Origin: Schistosoma mansoni
Lineage: Eukaryota; Platyhelminthes; Trematoda; Strigeidida; Schistosomatidae
Direction of reading: 5' to 3'
Assembly (NCBI RefSeq): GCF_000237925.1
Contig: NC_031496.1
Coordinates: forward strand, 7,613,801-7,677,800
Length of the DNA stretch: 64,000 bases
Under the pieces are notes generated by a model. The model worked only from the letters and a program-made list of their open reading frames with translations, was not told where the DNA came from and searched no databases. This document shows positions 30,838 to 43,330 of this stretch, piece after piece (within the stretch, counting starts at the first letter, position 1; each line of letters opens with the position of its first letter). The position numbers and the translations under genes were made by a program.

Positions 30838-31230
30838 GTATTTTAACAGTTGAATTCATGAGTCGATCTAAGCTGGACCATCAATGAAAACCTCGAAGCA
30901 CCAGACGGCCATTTCGTCCTAGTGGGAGATTCCTCAACAGTTCACATCCATGATCCTGCACCAAAGAGACTAGAACCTAGGCTCTTCTGTCTCGTGCACG
31001 AGGTGATCGTGTGACATCGTGGATCGACTGAATTTAAACGTTAACACCGTTGGATGCCAGATCAGTGGTCTAGAGGTTAGGCGTTCGCCCATTAGACTGA
31101 AGGTTTTGGGATTGAGTCCGCCATGTGAGATCGTGAATCTTCACTGCTGAACAGTCCCATATGAAGACGAAACGGCCATCTAGTGCTTCAAAGTTTTCAC
31201 TAGTGGTCCAACTTTGTTCGACTGTTAGAA
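30838..31230 (+). mobile_element. SINE-B older subfamily, fold-back
   Basis: Inverted arm GTTGAATTCATGAGTCGATC..., sense arm with GATCAGTGGTCTAGAGG and a decayed HHR (CTGAACA). Shares the variant GATCGACT end with 26735-27042. Confidence 0.75.
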
Positions 31231-31643
31231 ATCCTAGGTTTTCACTGAAAATCATTAGCTGACTTATGTAATATAATCAAATGTGGATTGATATCATATT
31301 AAATCTTGAGTTATGATAAAAAATAAATTCATATACAATCATTTTTGAGATGTACAAACTATTAAGTGACAATGTGTTATACAGAATGTAGACAGTTACT
31401 AGGGTATATGATTTACCTTTCTTTAAGGATCATGCTGTAAAAAACAGAACCAATCCTAGATGAAACCCCGGATATCATGAGCACGTTTTCAATTCATATA
31501 TGTCAATAACAACTAAGAAACCAGGTATAATGATCTGATCATTAACCTTTTAGTATGATAATTAATAAATTGTAAACCAAATCATCTGCAAAAAGTAAAA
31601 ATACTATGCAACATGAGTTTCGCTAGGTAAAGCGAGATCTTAA

Positions 31644-32007
31644 TGTTGAGTCGGCTTCCGAAGAACTCTAACAGAGCCTCCAGAGGCTCATAAAAAGCCT
31701 CAAACAATCAGCGATTAATTAGAAGTTGTTTGAAGTTATGTTACTAAAATAACGAGGTCCTGATTGGCTGATTAACACACTGCTACTATGTTTAGCAGTA
31801 TTCTAGAACTTTCGGTAAAACTCAAGGTCTCTTAAATTACTATAAAATCCCTGTATTTTCTGTACATAAATGAACCCTATAGTAAAGTGCTTCCCATACA
31901 CTTTATGCCTTTTCTCTGGTCTTCAAGTCGCGGAGTAGTTCTAGCTCGGGGATACGGAACTAGCTTAGGGAAGCGAATATAGCGTTCACAATCGGCCAGA
32001 CGTAACA
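31644..32007 (+). mobile_element. Solo LTR (second family) with perfect 5-bp duplication
   Basis: TGTTGAGTCGG ... ACGTAACA, 364 bp, flanked by CTTAA at 31639-31643 and 32008-32012. It holds a TATA box (ACTATAAAATCCC near 31839) and TTTTCTGTACATAAATG downstream. A diverged copy lies at 37822-38226. Confidence 0.9.
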
Positions 32008-32445
32008 CTTAACAAACCAAACATTGATTGAGAGCTGAATATCTACTCCAAGGAAAAAGGAAAGCAATTATTTGTGTTTAGAAGTATAATACATAAGATC
32101 TGGTTAATTTTCCGGACTATTCGACTTTATCCCTCCGAACAATAACGATAATATGTATCAGAATCAGAACACAGATTACTAAGTCAGTCAGTCAGTCACA
32201 ACGTAGAACTTCGTACGTACGTACATCAGTTCGAGTTGCCATACCACATTAGCACAGAGATGAAGTTGTCGATTCAAATCCCATAGTGGTAGAAGTAGTT
32301 AGAGTATAAGCAGTAATCCGAAAGATTAGGGTTTGAAGATGTTATTCAAGTAGTATAATCTAGTGAAATAAATCTGGAAAGAGAAAAAGGATAGGGACAT
32401 GAGGAATTCAAAAGATTAGAATTTGGGAGAACACAAAGAGTGGAT

Positions 32446-33130
32446 TCACCTTCGCCTTTGCAAATGATTTTGAGCCATGTCATTCAAGGTCTCTAACCAT
32501 CGATTGCTATCATCTCTCGGATTCCAAACAGGTAGTCTACACCTACCAACATGGCTCAGTCCAATTGTCAGTGACTTCATCGATTTGTGCCACGTTTTGG
32601 TCTGACCTCCCCTAGCTTTCTTCCAACCTACTCCTACACCATGAAACATTGCACGTCGGGGAAGTCGGTGGTTGGGCATACGTAACACGTGTCCCAGCCA
32701 TTTCAACTGATGAAGTTTCGCTACTTCATCAATCGATTTGCCATCCTTACCTAGTACCCGTTTCCTAACAACTGCATTACTTACCCGGTGGTACCAGGAT
32801 ATACGAGCAATGCTTCGAAGACAACTATGATTGAATACTAGCAGCCTACAAATATCCTCTACTCTTACCGGCCATGTTTCACTGCCGTAAAGTAGGACGG
32901 AACGAACTGCTGCACAATAAACCCATCCTTTGGTTGCTAGCAGGATATCTCGCCTACGCCATAAATGGCGCAAGTTGGCGAAAGCTAGACGAGCGTTCTG
33001 TATCCCTGCCGAGATTTCGTCACACAAAAGACCACAAGGGCTAATGAGACTTCCAAGATAAGTGAAGCGGTCAACACGCTCCATATCACTCCACATCACT
33101 AGTTCAGGTTTCGATGCAACCCAGCCAAGA
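32446..33130 (-). pseudogene. LINE fragment, RT C-terminal part (related to family A)
   Basis: 217 or more open codons with VDRFTYLGSLISPCG, LLYGSETWPVRVE, LKWLGHVLRMPNHRLPRRAM and a full C-terminus (WNPRDDSNRWLETLNDMAQN). Homologous to the end of the ORF at 60868 but clearly diverged. EN and RT catalytic parts are absent (5'-truncated near 33130). No target duplication found. Confidence 0.85.
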
Positions 33131-33424
33131 GGATAATACTATAACCTACTCCAAAGTTATTTACAATGTTATCACCTTTCAAATATCCCAAGCTTCGATT
33201 GACGAAGTTTTATGAACAACAAAGTCTTTTAATTACAAATATGGAAATATGAAACAGAAGTATAAAATAATAGAAGAGAGATTTACTAAAAAAAGCCACA
33301 GACTACTCCTATTTCAGCATAAACCAAGAACTTAGGTTTCACGGAAATATTTTAAGCAATCATTTATTTATCGGCAATCAAATACAAATAATATAGAACA
33401 CTAAGCAATAATCAGTTAGAATCT

Positions 33425-33575
33425 AGATGGTGGCTAGCAGTGGAATCCATGAAGCACGTTTCTTCCTAATTGGGACTAGTCAGCTGGATGTGCCTTCGCA
33501 CAGAATGCATATATTCCAATAAGAGACAGTTTAAATGTAGACCTAACCATCAATGGTAAGATTAAAACCAACTAT
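33425..33575 (-). mobile_element. Sm-alpha-like fragment
   Basis: HHR complement side (TGGTGGCTAGCAGTGGAATCC ... GACTAGTCAGCTGGATG), then plus-strand AATGCATATATTCCAATAAG. An eroded inverted pair. Confidence 0.6.
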
Positions 33576-34045
33576 GGACAAATAATTTTCCGTACAGTAT
33601 TTAACTACTAATAAGTAGACAAATGTTTACCATATAAATCACTGAATAATGTCCAATCTATAATAATTCCATCCCAGCTTAGCTGTACATCCAGTGAATA
33701 CGTGAACTTTGCTACTATTGCTATTGACGAAAATATAGAAAAACTTTCAGAAAATTCATGATTTGTTGACAGATTATTTATTTAGATATCCCACTGAGGC
33801 AAAAAAAAACGTTTTTGCAAACAAGTTAAACATTTCAGTGAGGGATGTGATGATAGCAGAATGATCCATGTCAAGAACTACTGATTATCTAATGTGTCAC
33901 TGTAAACGCCGAACAAATGACGTCCCTAATTAATTTCATTCACCGACTTTGATTCTGTATTACTGCTGATAATGTAGAGTAAGTAAAATAATCTGTTCAT
34001 AGTTTTAGTGATTCTTCTAAGTTTAACCCCTGATATTTTGCATAG

Positions 34046-34127
34046 AGCTTTTGAACAATGGAAACGAAGATATGACAAGTATATTAATGAAATGGGAAGT
34101 ATTTTCAAGGGAAAAAATTTGATGTAA
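34046..34127 (+). CDS. Possible terminal exon (weak)
   Basis: After an acceptor-like CCCTGATATTTTGCATAG, 26 open codons (AFEQWKRRYDKYINEMGS...) reach TAA, with AATAAA at 34142-34147. It would join 29936-29982 in phase, or belong to another gene. No recognised domain. Confidence 0.25.
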
Positions 34128-34507
34128 CTTTAGCTTTGTCAAATAAAGTTTGTCTGAATGTATTGTTTTTTGTAATTATTTGATTAATGGCATATCTTTC
34201 CTAATTGAAATTAAACATACATCAATAAATAGAAGACTAAATAATTTTTGTCCTTCGGTTAAGCCCTAGAGTTATTGATTTAATGAATCGATACCTTCTT
34301 AATGTTTTAATTATGTACATTAAAAGTAAAACTTGTATACTTGTTTTATCCATATTTAGAAATCATCTGAAGTGAACACAACCGAACTCATCTGTGACTG
34401 AATATGAAACTTCAAAGTTTCACACAAAGAGTCGTACCTTTTTTAGGTTGCTGAACTAGCGACTACTGGTTTATGTTTGTAATTTTAGTTAAATTATGGT
34501 TTAGACT

Positions 34508-35405
34508 TTCCCTTTCTCCTGGTGATTGACTGGATCATGAAGACGTCAACATCTGGAGGGAAGCACAGGATACAATGGACATCTAGGATGCAGCTGGACG
34601 ATCTAGACTTTGCATATGATCTAGCTCTTTTATCACACACGCAACAACAAATGTAAGAGAAGACGACCAGTGTGGCAGCAGCCTCGGCAGCAGTAGGTCT
34701 CAATATACACGAAGAGGAAAGCGAGATTCTACAGCACAATACAGCATGCGTCAATCGAATTACACTTGACCAAGAAGATTTGGAGGATGTGGAAACCCTT
34801 ACATATCTGGGTAGCATCATTAATGAACACAGTGGATCTGATGCATATGTGAAAGCGCGAGTCTGCAAAGCAAGAGCAGCATATTTACAACTAAAGAACA
34901 TCTGGAACTCAAAACAATTGTCAACCAACACCAACATCAGAATTTTCAATACAAATGTCAAAACAGTCCTACTGTATGGGGCGGAACTCTAGAGAACTAC
35001 GAAAGCCACAATCTAGAAGATACAGATGTTTATTAACAGTTGTCTACGCAAAATACTTCGGATCGGTTGGCCAGACACTATCAATAACAACCTACTGTGG
35101 GAGAGAACAAACCGGATTCCAGTAGAGGAAGAAATCAGGAAGAAGCGCTGGAAGTGGATAGGACACACATTGAGGAGAGCAGCCAACTGCTTCACAAGAC
35201 AAGCACTCACCTGGAATCCTGAAGGCCGAAAAAGAAGAGGAAGACCGAAGAACACATTACGCCGAGAAATAGAGACAGACATAAAAGGAATGAACAAAAA
35301 CTGGATAGAATTAGAGAAGAAGGCCCTGGACAGAATGGGTTGGAGAATGCTGGTCGGCGACCTATGGTCGATTGGGGCTAACAGTCGTAAGTAAGTATGT
35401 ATGTA
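34508..35405 (+). pseudogene. LINE family B, 5'-truncated copy with perfect 12-bp duplication
   Basis: Covers the RT from just before the catalytic box (LLVIDWIMK; box reads FAYD instead of FADD) to the C-terminus ([34 protein letters not shown]) and a GTAAGTAAGTATGTATGTA tail. Flanks ATGGTTTAGACT at 34496-34507 and 35406-35417. Several stops and frameshifts (for example near 34650 and 34990) make it dead. Reads Trp at the codon where other copies have TGA. Confidence 0.9.
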
Positions 35406-35689
35406 ATGGTTTAGACTAATTTTCAATCGATATTAAATAAACGTTATCCTCTTTAAACAATGACTGTGTAGGCTATAACAATATAATTATTGTAGTTTAT
35501 GGTTACATTTTCATATTCAAGTTTAACCTTCATAGTTTAAATTTCACTGAAACTAAATAGTTGGCATTTAAGAAAAAATTTCTACTTTAAAAAGAACTAA
35601 CTTTAAAGAAATCATCTCTAGACAATCATCATGTGTGACTAGTCTTACAAATCTTGTAACTTGGAATGTTAAGAAATGTTTTATTTTAT

Positions 35690-36182
35690 TATTCCTTTAT
35701 TCATTAATTAATTTGGACACATAAACATTGGTACAAGGGGACAACAAATGCATATGCGCCTCACTGGTTTCAGAAAGACTGCTTTGGTATTTGTAGTCGG
35801 TGGTAGCACTCACCTTTCGGCCAGTCAGTTACTTGAGATCGTTTCGATAGAACAAGCGAGCTGCTGTCTAAGTTGAAAAATAAAATATAAAAGAAATAAA
35901 AACGAATGTTATCTTATGACTGTGAATAAGATTTGTATGAGAGAACGTTGAAGCAAGAAAAATTTTTCCAGTCATGGTTATCATTGATTTGTATGGGGGC
36001 TGTGATACTGCCCAAGTGCACAAACCGAAGCAGGTGTTTTTCTTAGGAGGCCATATGGTAGCCTGTGACTAACAATAGTTTCATACACCTTTTGTCCCCC
36101 CAGGACTCTGGAGATCATGTGCACCATTGATTTGGAATCAGGATTTTCCAACTCTCCCAGGTGGACCCTCCGTTTTAGGATA
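35690..36182 (-). mobile_element. Non-autonomous element, minus-strand copy
   Basis: Same family as 5190-5714 in reverse: tail complement (ATTCATTAATTAATTTGGACACATAAACATTGG), CCAAACCGAAGCAGG-type box and GATTTGGAATCAGG. 5'-truncated at about 36182. An internal segment (35770-35980) differs from the 5190 copy. Confidence 0.65.
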
Positions 36183-36451
36183 AATCATTATGGATTAAGC
36201 ATGGATATAGAAAAAGATATTTTTAAATTAGTTATAACACAAATATGCAAAACATAGAATGTAACTGATTAGATATTAAATAGTACATATTGTAATTTTA
36301 AGCTTTCGCTAGTATCGTTTCATGATAGAATTTGATAAATTTCTATCGAGATCAAATGTATTTTATAATAAAATCAGTGAAATCATTGTTAGTAAAGCAA
36401 ACAATGAACAAATTTTAAAAATACTACTGATTGCCTATCATAACCACGTTC

Positions 36452-36751
36452 GGAAGGGGTTTTGTGGAGATTTCAGTATTTTCATAGTTGAAATCATGAG
36501 TCAATTGAAGCTAGACCACCATCGAAAACCTGGAAGTACTGGATGACCGTTTCGTCCTATTGTGGGACTCCTCAGCAGTGCGCATCCATGATCCTGCAAC
36601 CGCGAGATTCGAACCCAGGACCTACCAGTCTCGAGCCAGAGCACTTAACCGATAGACCACTGATCTGGCATCCAACGGTGTTAATGTCTAACCTCAACCA
36701 GGTTTTGCATGGTGATCTAGCTTCAATTGACTCATGATTTCAACTATGAAA
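36452..36751 (-). mobile_element. SINE-B, fold-back with 12-bp duplication
   Basis: Full 3' end at left (GGAAGGGGTTTTGTGG), tRNA-like complement, and a short opposite arm at right. Flanks ATAACCACGTTC (36440-36451) and ATAACCAAGTTC (36752-36763). Holds a minus-strand HHR (36536-36581). Confidence 0.9.
36536..36581 (-). ncRNA. Hammerhead ribozyme sequence (SINE-B type)
   Basis: Minus strand: GCACTG, CTGAGGA, GTCC/GGAC, GAAAC, GGTC-type stem III, triplet ATC (allowed by the NUH rule), CAGTAC. Core intact; stem I has one mismatch; stem III is weakened relative to CGGCCG. Confidence 0.65.
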
Positions 36752-37821
36752 ATAACCAAGTTCATTTGCTAGCTTTTTTTTATTAGTACTGGGATGGATA
36801 TTTTCTAATAGATTTAATGTAGACAGATATGATATTAAATAGATAGTGTAAAGTAAAACTTCTTTTCTACATCACTCATCAAATTCACTGTTACCAACTT
36901 TTCATTTTCTGCTAATTTTTTCACGAAAGCTTTTGTTTATATATATTTGAAGTTTATATAACCAAAATGGGCTAGATTTCAACAATCCTAATTGAGTAAA
37001 CAGTGAAACCTAGTCACCTTAGTATCAATAAACCTAAGCTAACAAGTTCACTTTTCCCTGAATAAGTCGATTCTATAAGAAGTAGTGAATTAGCAACTTC
37101 TCTCTTTTTATTTAGTCAATTATATGATTGAAATTCTTAAGTCAACTTTGTATTCTAATATGGCTTACTGCCGATTTCAAGCCGATTCCTTTAGAAGATA
37201 GATTATTGAGCTGGTTAGAAATATCTTAAATTCATTCTAGAGCTATTTAGCTAAATTATTTTACGTCTTGGTTCAACGCTTAACCTATAAGCTTACCTGG
37301 GACTGAACTTAGAACTTTCACATATTTCATTAATTGAATTGACTTTCGACTAATGGGTCATTTGCAGTTCAATCTTGAACAATCAGTTATACAGAGCGAA
37401 TATCGTTTAATATTATCAATGAAGTTTGTCACTAGTGATTAGACAATTTTTTGTTCATTTGGTTGGCTGTGAACAGAAATATATCTTTCCAATAGTTCTC
37501 ATAACCGAACGAAAACAAGAAAAGATTGAAAACTTATTTTTTTCCCTATACAGTAGTAATCTTCAATATAAGTTGTCTTAATGGTCTAAATGAAGGGAAC
37601 TCAATGAGAGATCTAGTGGTATTAGGTTAGAACAGTGTGAGGTCCTAGATAAACGCTGGTAAGGAGTAACATAACATAACGGAACAGCTATTAAGTACTT
37701 CCTAGTTTCTAATGATTGTCTACCTAAGGTCAGTTCATGCCGTTTACTATAAAACAATATAACTACATTTAACAACATTAGTCATAAATATGAGTAAAAT
37801 GTTTCCAAAAGGTTTACATAA

Positions 37822-38226
37822 TGTTTGTGAAGAGTTCCCACTTGTTGGGATGATCCTGAAAATTTTTCGCAATAGACATGACAAGCTCAGGGAACATTAA
37901 GAAGCATTTTATCCAATCAGCGTTTGATTAAATGTTTTGCTAGAAGTATCGCGAAAATGAAAAGTCACATGTAGAGGTTCTGATTGACTGATTACGACAC
38001 TGCTGCTATGTTTAGTAGTATTCTAGAATTTTCAGTAAAACCCAAGGACTTCTAAACTACTATAAAAACCCTATATTTTCTGTACATAAATGATTCTTTG
38101 GAGTAAAATGCTTCTCGCATATTTTGCGCCTTTCCTCTCGTGTTTAAGTCGCTGTGTAGTTCTAGCTTGGGGTTTACGAGACTAGCTTAGGATCTGAGTA
38201 TAGCGTTCAATCAGCAAGACTTATCA
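37822..38226 (+). mobile_element. Diverged LTR of the 31644 family
   Basis: Clear similarity from about 37980 on (GGTTCTGATTGACTGATTA, ACTATAAAAACCCTATATTTTC, AGTTCTAGCTTGGGG). The left part differs. No matching flank, so exact ends are uncertain. Confidence 0.65.
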
Positions 38227-39013
38227 TACTTCAGATCAAGGAATTGTTACTAGCTTATAGAATCGAAGAATATTAGAAAAAAAATATCTTAATCCAATGA
38301 ATGCCAGTTCACTGTTCTAAATGTTGAACGTCTACACGTCTACATGGATAAATCAGCACTAGATCAACTATCTATTCCTTTTGAATAATATTTTAATTGA
38401 ATTTTGAGTTATTTACTTTTTTTTTGCTTTTTTTCTTTCTTAATGTCTCACTATTTCAGGTCAACAACAACTAAAATTCAATCATATTTTATTTCACTTA
38501 ACTTTAATGTTCTAATCAAGTTAATTACATTTTGGCACGTGAATAATTAAATTTAACCATCTTTATAATGATCTCGGTAATTTAAAATCTTTTGAACAAT
38601 ATCAGTGCATACCAACTATTATTTGTCTTAATGTTATAAACCTTAAAAGGTCTTATTAGTAAGTTGAAAATATCGGTAACATAACAACACTATATATACT
38701 ATATTCTGGATAGATTATCGATTAAGACAAGTTCAACCTAGGTAGTAACAAACTAATTGGTACTATATAAGGCATGTATGTAATGATAGATTAGTCTAGT
38801 TATTCATATTAAAGTCTATTCATTGACAAACCAACTGACAGTGTAGGTCTCTACTGACATATCATTAATGAGTTAAAAATGAATATATATATAAATCGCT
38901 ATAAACTCATCAAATTCATCTTAAAACCCACACAATATATGAAAATATCTTGTGGAAATATCTTTTGAAGATTTTTTATTTTAGTATGTTTCCTTAAAAC
39001 ATATCTCAAAGTA
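38227..39013. other. AT-rich spacer, no gene seen
   Basis: No open frames, splice-bounded exons or window repeats recognised. Confidence 0.4.
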
Positions 39014-39233
39014 TTTCAATTCACTTAGTCTTGTTTGTTTGAATCTTCCCATTGATGTTTAGGACTGCAATTGATCAGTCTCTTATTGGCGTTTGAAGCG
39101 AAAGGTACTGGATTTGAGTCCCAGAGTGAATATCAACTATGAGATGCAGGTACATTCAGCTGACGAGTCCCAAATAGGATGAAACGCGTGTCCTGGATTC
39201 CACTGTTAGCCACTATCCATCTTTACTCAAAGT
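39014..39233. mobile_element. Sm-alpha-like inverted pair
   Basis: 39014-39087 minus-strand unit start (TTGTTTGTTTGAATCTTCCC ... CAGTCTCTTATTGG), joined to plus-strand sequence from the anticodon-arm-like region (CGTTTGAAGCGAAAGGTACTGG) through the HHR to CTATCCATCTTTACTC. Confidence 0.8.
39154..39198 (+). ncRNA. Hammerhead ribozyme sequence (Sm-alpha type), best preserved
   Basis: ATTCAG, CTGACGA, GTCC, loop CAAATA, GGAT, GAAAC, GCGTG-type stem III, triplet GTC, CTGGAT. All core positions are intact. Stem I pairs at six of six (one T-G); stem II has one G-U. Confidence 0.8.
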
Positions 39234-40727
39234 ATTTAGCTTTTGATTAAGTTCACTCATACCTCTAAATGATTTCACCAGCATTATAGAATCCTATCTA
39301 TCTTAGCGGCATGTATCCAGGACATTTAGATTGAAAGACTACTGAGATACCAAAAGGGTGACTGATCTAAAGTTCAATAGTTTGTATTTCCAATTTTAGC
39401 CATAAAGAATTTTATCACTAAACAAGTTAATCTATTTTCAAAGAGGCTAAAAGGAATTCTACCAGAATCCATAAATTTGTATACTGGACAAAGAAAAAAT
39501 TTATCATACTTTTTGTTACCCGATTATTATTTAATAATTCACTAAAATAGCCTATCATCAGACACTATATTGAATTAGTGAAATATAGGAAGTTTTATTC
39601 TCTCTCCTCATTCAATTCTGACTGATATGCCCTGCCTTACGGCTGGTTAAATCCTACCAATCAAGATTTTAATAATGCATCTTCACCGAACTCATAGGAT
39701 GGACGTTATTATTACTATTCTTAGCGAGTCTTCTGTAGCCCATTCGATTCAAGGTTCCAATCGATTAAGACACACTGACCGAAACAGAAACTAAAAATCT
39801 GAGTCTTTATTCCATATTCTGTCGTGGATTTGTATTGATGAGCACTACTCGTAAACTGAGATGAAATATCAGTCCAATGTTTCATGGGTTATGACGGTTC
39901 TCAAGCTTATGTCATTATATGATAAAAACTTATCTTGGGATCGTACGATTTTCTAAAATCCATAATCTGATTCTCTCCACATATGGTTGATCTCATGAAC
40001 ACTGGAAACGAAGTCCAAATATTTTTGTAAACCTGGAAGTGTTCAGATACTTGAAAAATTCACCTTAAATCGGTAAAATAAACCTTTCTGGAATAATTTG
40101 ATCTGAATTTTCTGTAGAATGATTGTCAGTCATTGATAAGATGAACACCGGTGATAATTTCATTTCTGGTTTAACAAGTCAGCGTTTAAACATTTTGTCA
40201 TATTTTAGAAAACCTTTTTGTGTCAGATCAATGATCTTCCAATATATGTCTTTATGATATAAACAGTGAGATGAATGATAAAACCTCGAATTCTTATCTT
40301 CGGGATCCGTTACCGTTTAGCGATCACATGATTGCTTCATAATTATTTTCAAGTCTGCATAAAAAGGCCATAATATATGTTTAGCTAGAACAATTTACAA
40401 TAGAAAATACATAGTCCATCGATGTCAATATGCTAAGATGATACTTTTCCATTAGATGCAGCTTATCAACTCAAATATTAAGACGTACAACAGATGGTCA
40501 AAAACTAATTTTTACACAAAAATTATCTTGTACATTTCACTGGGTAGAAGTTTAACAACCGGTCATTCTGTTTTCAATCAGATTTAGTTTACAATATATA
40601 TCTTTGTTGAAATCTAGTTTCCGTCCGCTTTCAAATTTTTTTTACTTATGAGAACCAATCAAATGGTAGACAATGAGTTGAAACTTATTTCACTACTATC
40701 TTAAAACAAACTCCCTTATGATTTTTC
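39234..40727. other. Long AT-rich spacer
   Basis: 39770-39910 may be a very old SINE remnant (AAGGTTCCAATCG, ATGAGCACTACTCG). Nothing else can be supported. Confidence 0.35.
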
Positions 40728-41364
40728 ATAGTTTATATCATGAGTCAGTTGAAGCTAAACCACCATGAAAAACCTGGAAGCACTAGACGGCCGTTTCGTC
40801 CTATTATGGGACTCCTCAACAGTGCGCATCCACAATCCCGCGCTCGCGAGACTCGAATCCAGGACCTACCAGTCTCGCGCCAGATCACTTAACCGATAGA
40901 CCACTGAGTCGGCATCCAACTATGAAAATACTGAAATCTCCACAAAACCCCTTCTGATCTATAATCATATGCTCACTAGTGACTGACTTCAAGGGAGGCT
41001 TCCTTGCGTTCTAGTGGGAGTCAGTGACCAGTGGAGTTCTACCAAGTCTGTTGTAGAGATATCAACTCACTGAAGACAATTGGCGAACGGTCGCTCAAAA
41101 TCGTGGATCAGTTGAGGTTAGACATTAACACCGTTGGATGACGGCCGGCTCAGTGGTCTATCGGTTAAGGGCTCTGGCTCGAGACTGGTAGGTCCTGGGT
41201 TCGAATCTCGCGGTTGCGGGATCGTGGATGCTCACTGCTGAGGAGTCCCATAATAGGACGAGTTGGTCGTTCAGTGCTTCCAGGTTTTCCATGATGATCT
41301 AGCTTCAATTGACTCATGATTTCAACTATGAAAATACTGAAATATCCACAAAACCCCTTCTGAT
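40728..41364 (+). mobile_element. Two SINE-B units, fold-back then sense
   Basis: 40728-40966: inverted HHR and tRNA-like part, closing with a sense 3' end. 40967-41364: nearly complete sense unit (AGTGACTGACTTCAAG head, A box GGCTCAGTGG, B box GGTTCGAATC, 3' end CCCCTTCTGA). HHR cores: TTGAGGA in the inverted arm; CTGAGGA but GAGTT for GAAAC in the sense unit. Confidence 0.85.
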
Positions 41365-42662
41365 CCTTTATAATTGCCTAGGTTATTTGTACTACGTAAA
41401 ACACTCAAGCGTTAGATCAGTGAAAAGAAGGAAAACATGGGTAAGAATATTATTAATTGCTTGTAAATGTAAGTAGGCACTTTAACTACAGATGTGAAGT
41501 ATGGTATTAAGCTGAAATAGGTAATAAATAAAATCCACACAAAAATTAGGTGAATTACTGAAGAGAAAAGTTTCAGTGTATACTGTTTTCTAATGTCCTC
41601 ACAAGCTCAACTAAGTTCCAATGATTTTCCGCCAGACCATTTATTAAGACATTCAGAATTTGAACAATCCAAGCTATAACTTAGCATTTGATCAAAGTGT
41701 ATATCTTATATGCTTATCAGTGAATATGTTAGTCTTCACAAGACTAATATTCAATACTGTTTTATTTATATGTGGATTTTTGAAGAGAGAACTTTTTATC
41801 ATCTGTTGAAATCAACTGGAATTCAAGAGGCACTAGACTAGTTTGTGACCACTGTTTTATAATGCATACTAGCAACCACAAACGGGATTGAAGTAAGTGG
41901 TGAGTAAAACTCCTGTAGATCATTTATTCGGAATTCACTGTCAGTTTATTAACTGCAGCAAATTTATGATATGGTGTAGTCTTTATATAAAATCATTTGG
42001 TTTCCTCCTGATCAACTCCCCACCTTAAGTTAGTTACTTCAGAATAAAAAAATTTGTGTGTGGGGGGGTCTTGAATGAGAAATATTACCTAATGATCCAA
42101 TATTATAGAGCAAAAGCTAACTAGTTCTCCCTGGTTACCAATTGTAATTCAGATACTGTTAAGAATTGTATTCAAAACTCTTGATAGTCCCAGATAATAA
42201 TAAGAAACTATCTTTTCTAACACTTCATATATGAATACTTTCTTTTCACCTTTATTTACTCATCTCTGTAGAATAACGTTAAAAGGGCTATTCGTGTTAC
42301 TATTAAATGGCTAAGATATTGATGAGACTCATACTAATCACACCGAATAAATATTTTACCGAAGGCTTTTTCATTTTATAGTGCTTCAACTTGATTCTAA
42401 TTAACTGAATGATATTTTATTTGATCAAATAGACGTATTTCTTATATTGTTGACTAAATAATTGGAATAACATAATAAATGAAGTACACGAAGTAACTAG
42501 TCTTTTACCTTTAACGTCAGTTGGTATGAGATTTGTGATGGAAATATGGATCGCTAACACCAGCTGTTCTTCATTATTCAGTCAGTCGAGTGATATTCAT
42601 ACTTACCTGACTATAATCTCTCAGTTATAATTTATTTAAATATTATCTAGTACAACCTTGAC
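41365..42662. other. AT-rich spacer, no gene seen
   Basis: Contains a short G run near 42065 (GTGTGTGGGGGGGTC). No coding or repeat assignment. Confidence 0.4.
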
Positions 42663-42674
42663 AATAATATTTTT

Positions 42675-42952
42675 CATAGTTGAAAGCGTTAGTCAATTGA
42701 AGCTAGACCACCATCGAAAACCTAGAAGCACTGAACGGCCAACTCGTCCTATTATGGGACTCCTCAGCAGTGCGCATCCACGATCCTGCAACCGCGAGAT
42801 TCGAACCCAGGACCTACCAGTCTCGAGCCAGAGCCCTTAACCGATAGACCACTGAGCCGGCCGTCATCCAACGGTGTTAATGTCTAACTTCAACTGATCC
42901 ACGCTTTCAACCTTGAAAAATACTAAATCTCCACAAAACCCTTCTGATAATT
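42675..42952 (-). mobile_element. SINE-B with perfect 12-bp duplication
   Basis: Duplication AATAATATTTTT at 42663-42674 and 42953-42964. Inverted arm with HHR complement and B-box complement GATTCGAACCC, closing with a sense 3' end. The HHR has GAGTT for GAAAC (42739-42744), the same change as at 7716 and 41261. Confidence 0.9.
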
Positions 42953-43330
42953 AATAATATTTTTGTCTGGGGACATAATGAGCGTTATCTTAGATAGCTT
43001 ATTCAAATTTGCGTTAGAATAATCCTACTTTCAGAGTGAACTAAAATCACTTTATGTGGCTTAGTTTACATTCATACACCATAATACGCTTCCTATAAAT
43101 CCAACCATATTCGACTACATGATTTACCCATCACTAATCTAATCTAGAATCTTGAATCACTCTCAGTATATGGATGTTTCTAAGACGCTTTCAATAATGT
43201 GTGTTTATTATCACCTAAACATCAGCCGAAACAATCTGATATTTGAGTAAGTTTTAAAGTTGAAACGTTTGTTGACTGTTTGTCCCACACACAATCCTTT
43301 CTATTTTATCAATAGTGCTAGATAAACAAG

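Larger units (their letters stand above)
36313..36786 (+). pseudogene. Exon-like ORF split by a SINE
   Basis: Acceptor-like AGCTTTCGCTAG is followed by 50 open codons (MIEFDKFLSRSNVFYNK...). These run to the insertion site, and without the SINE they would continue for six more codons to TAG at 36784-36786. Helical, Lys/Asn-rich, no recognised family. Chance is quite possible. Confidence 0.2.

Noticed and set aside
34494-34961. 155-codon minus-strand ORF (also minus ORFs at 11176-11474 and 35013-35426)
   Set aside because: Antisense of the LINE B reverse transcriptase; the sense strand shows the RT motifs.
38440-38470. Splice acceptor TCTCACTATTTCAG
   Set aside because: Good signal, but stops follow quickly in the frames I followed and no donor pairs with it.
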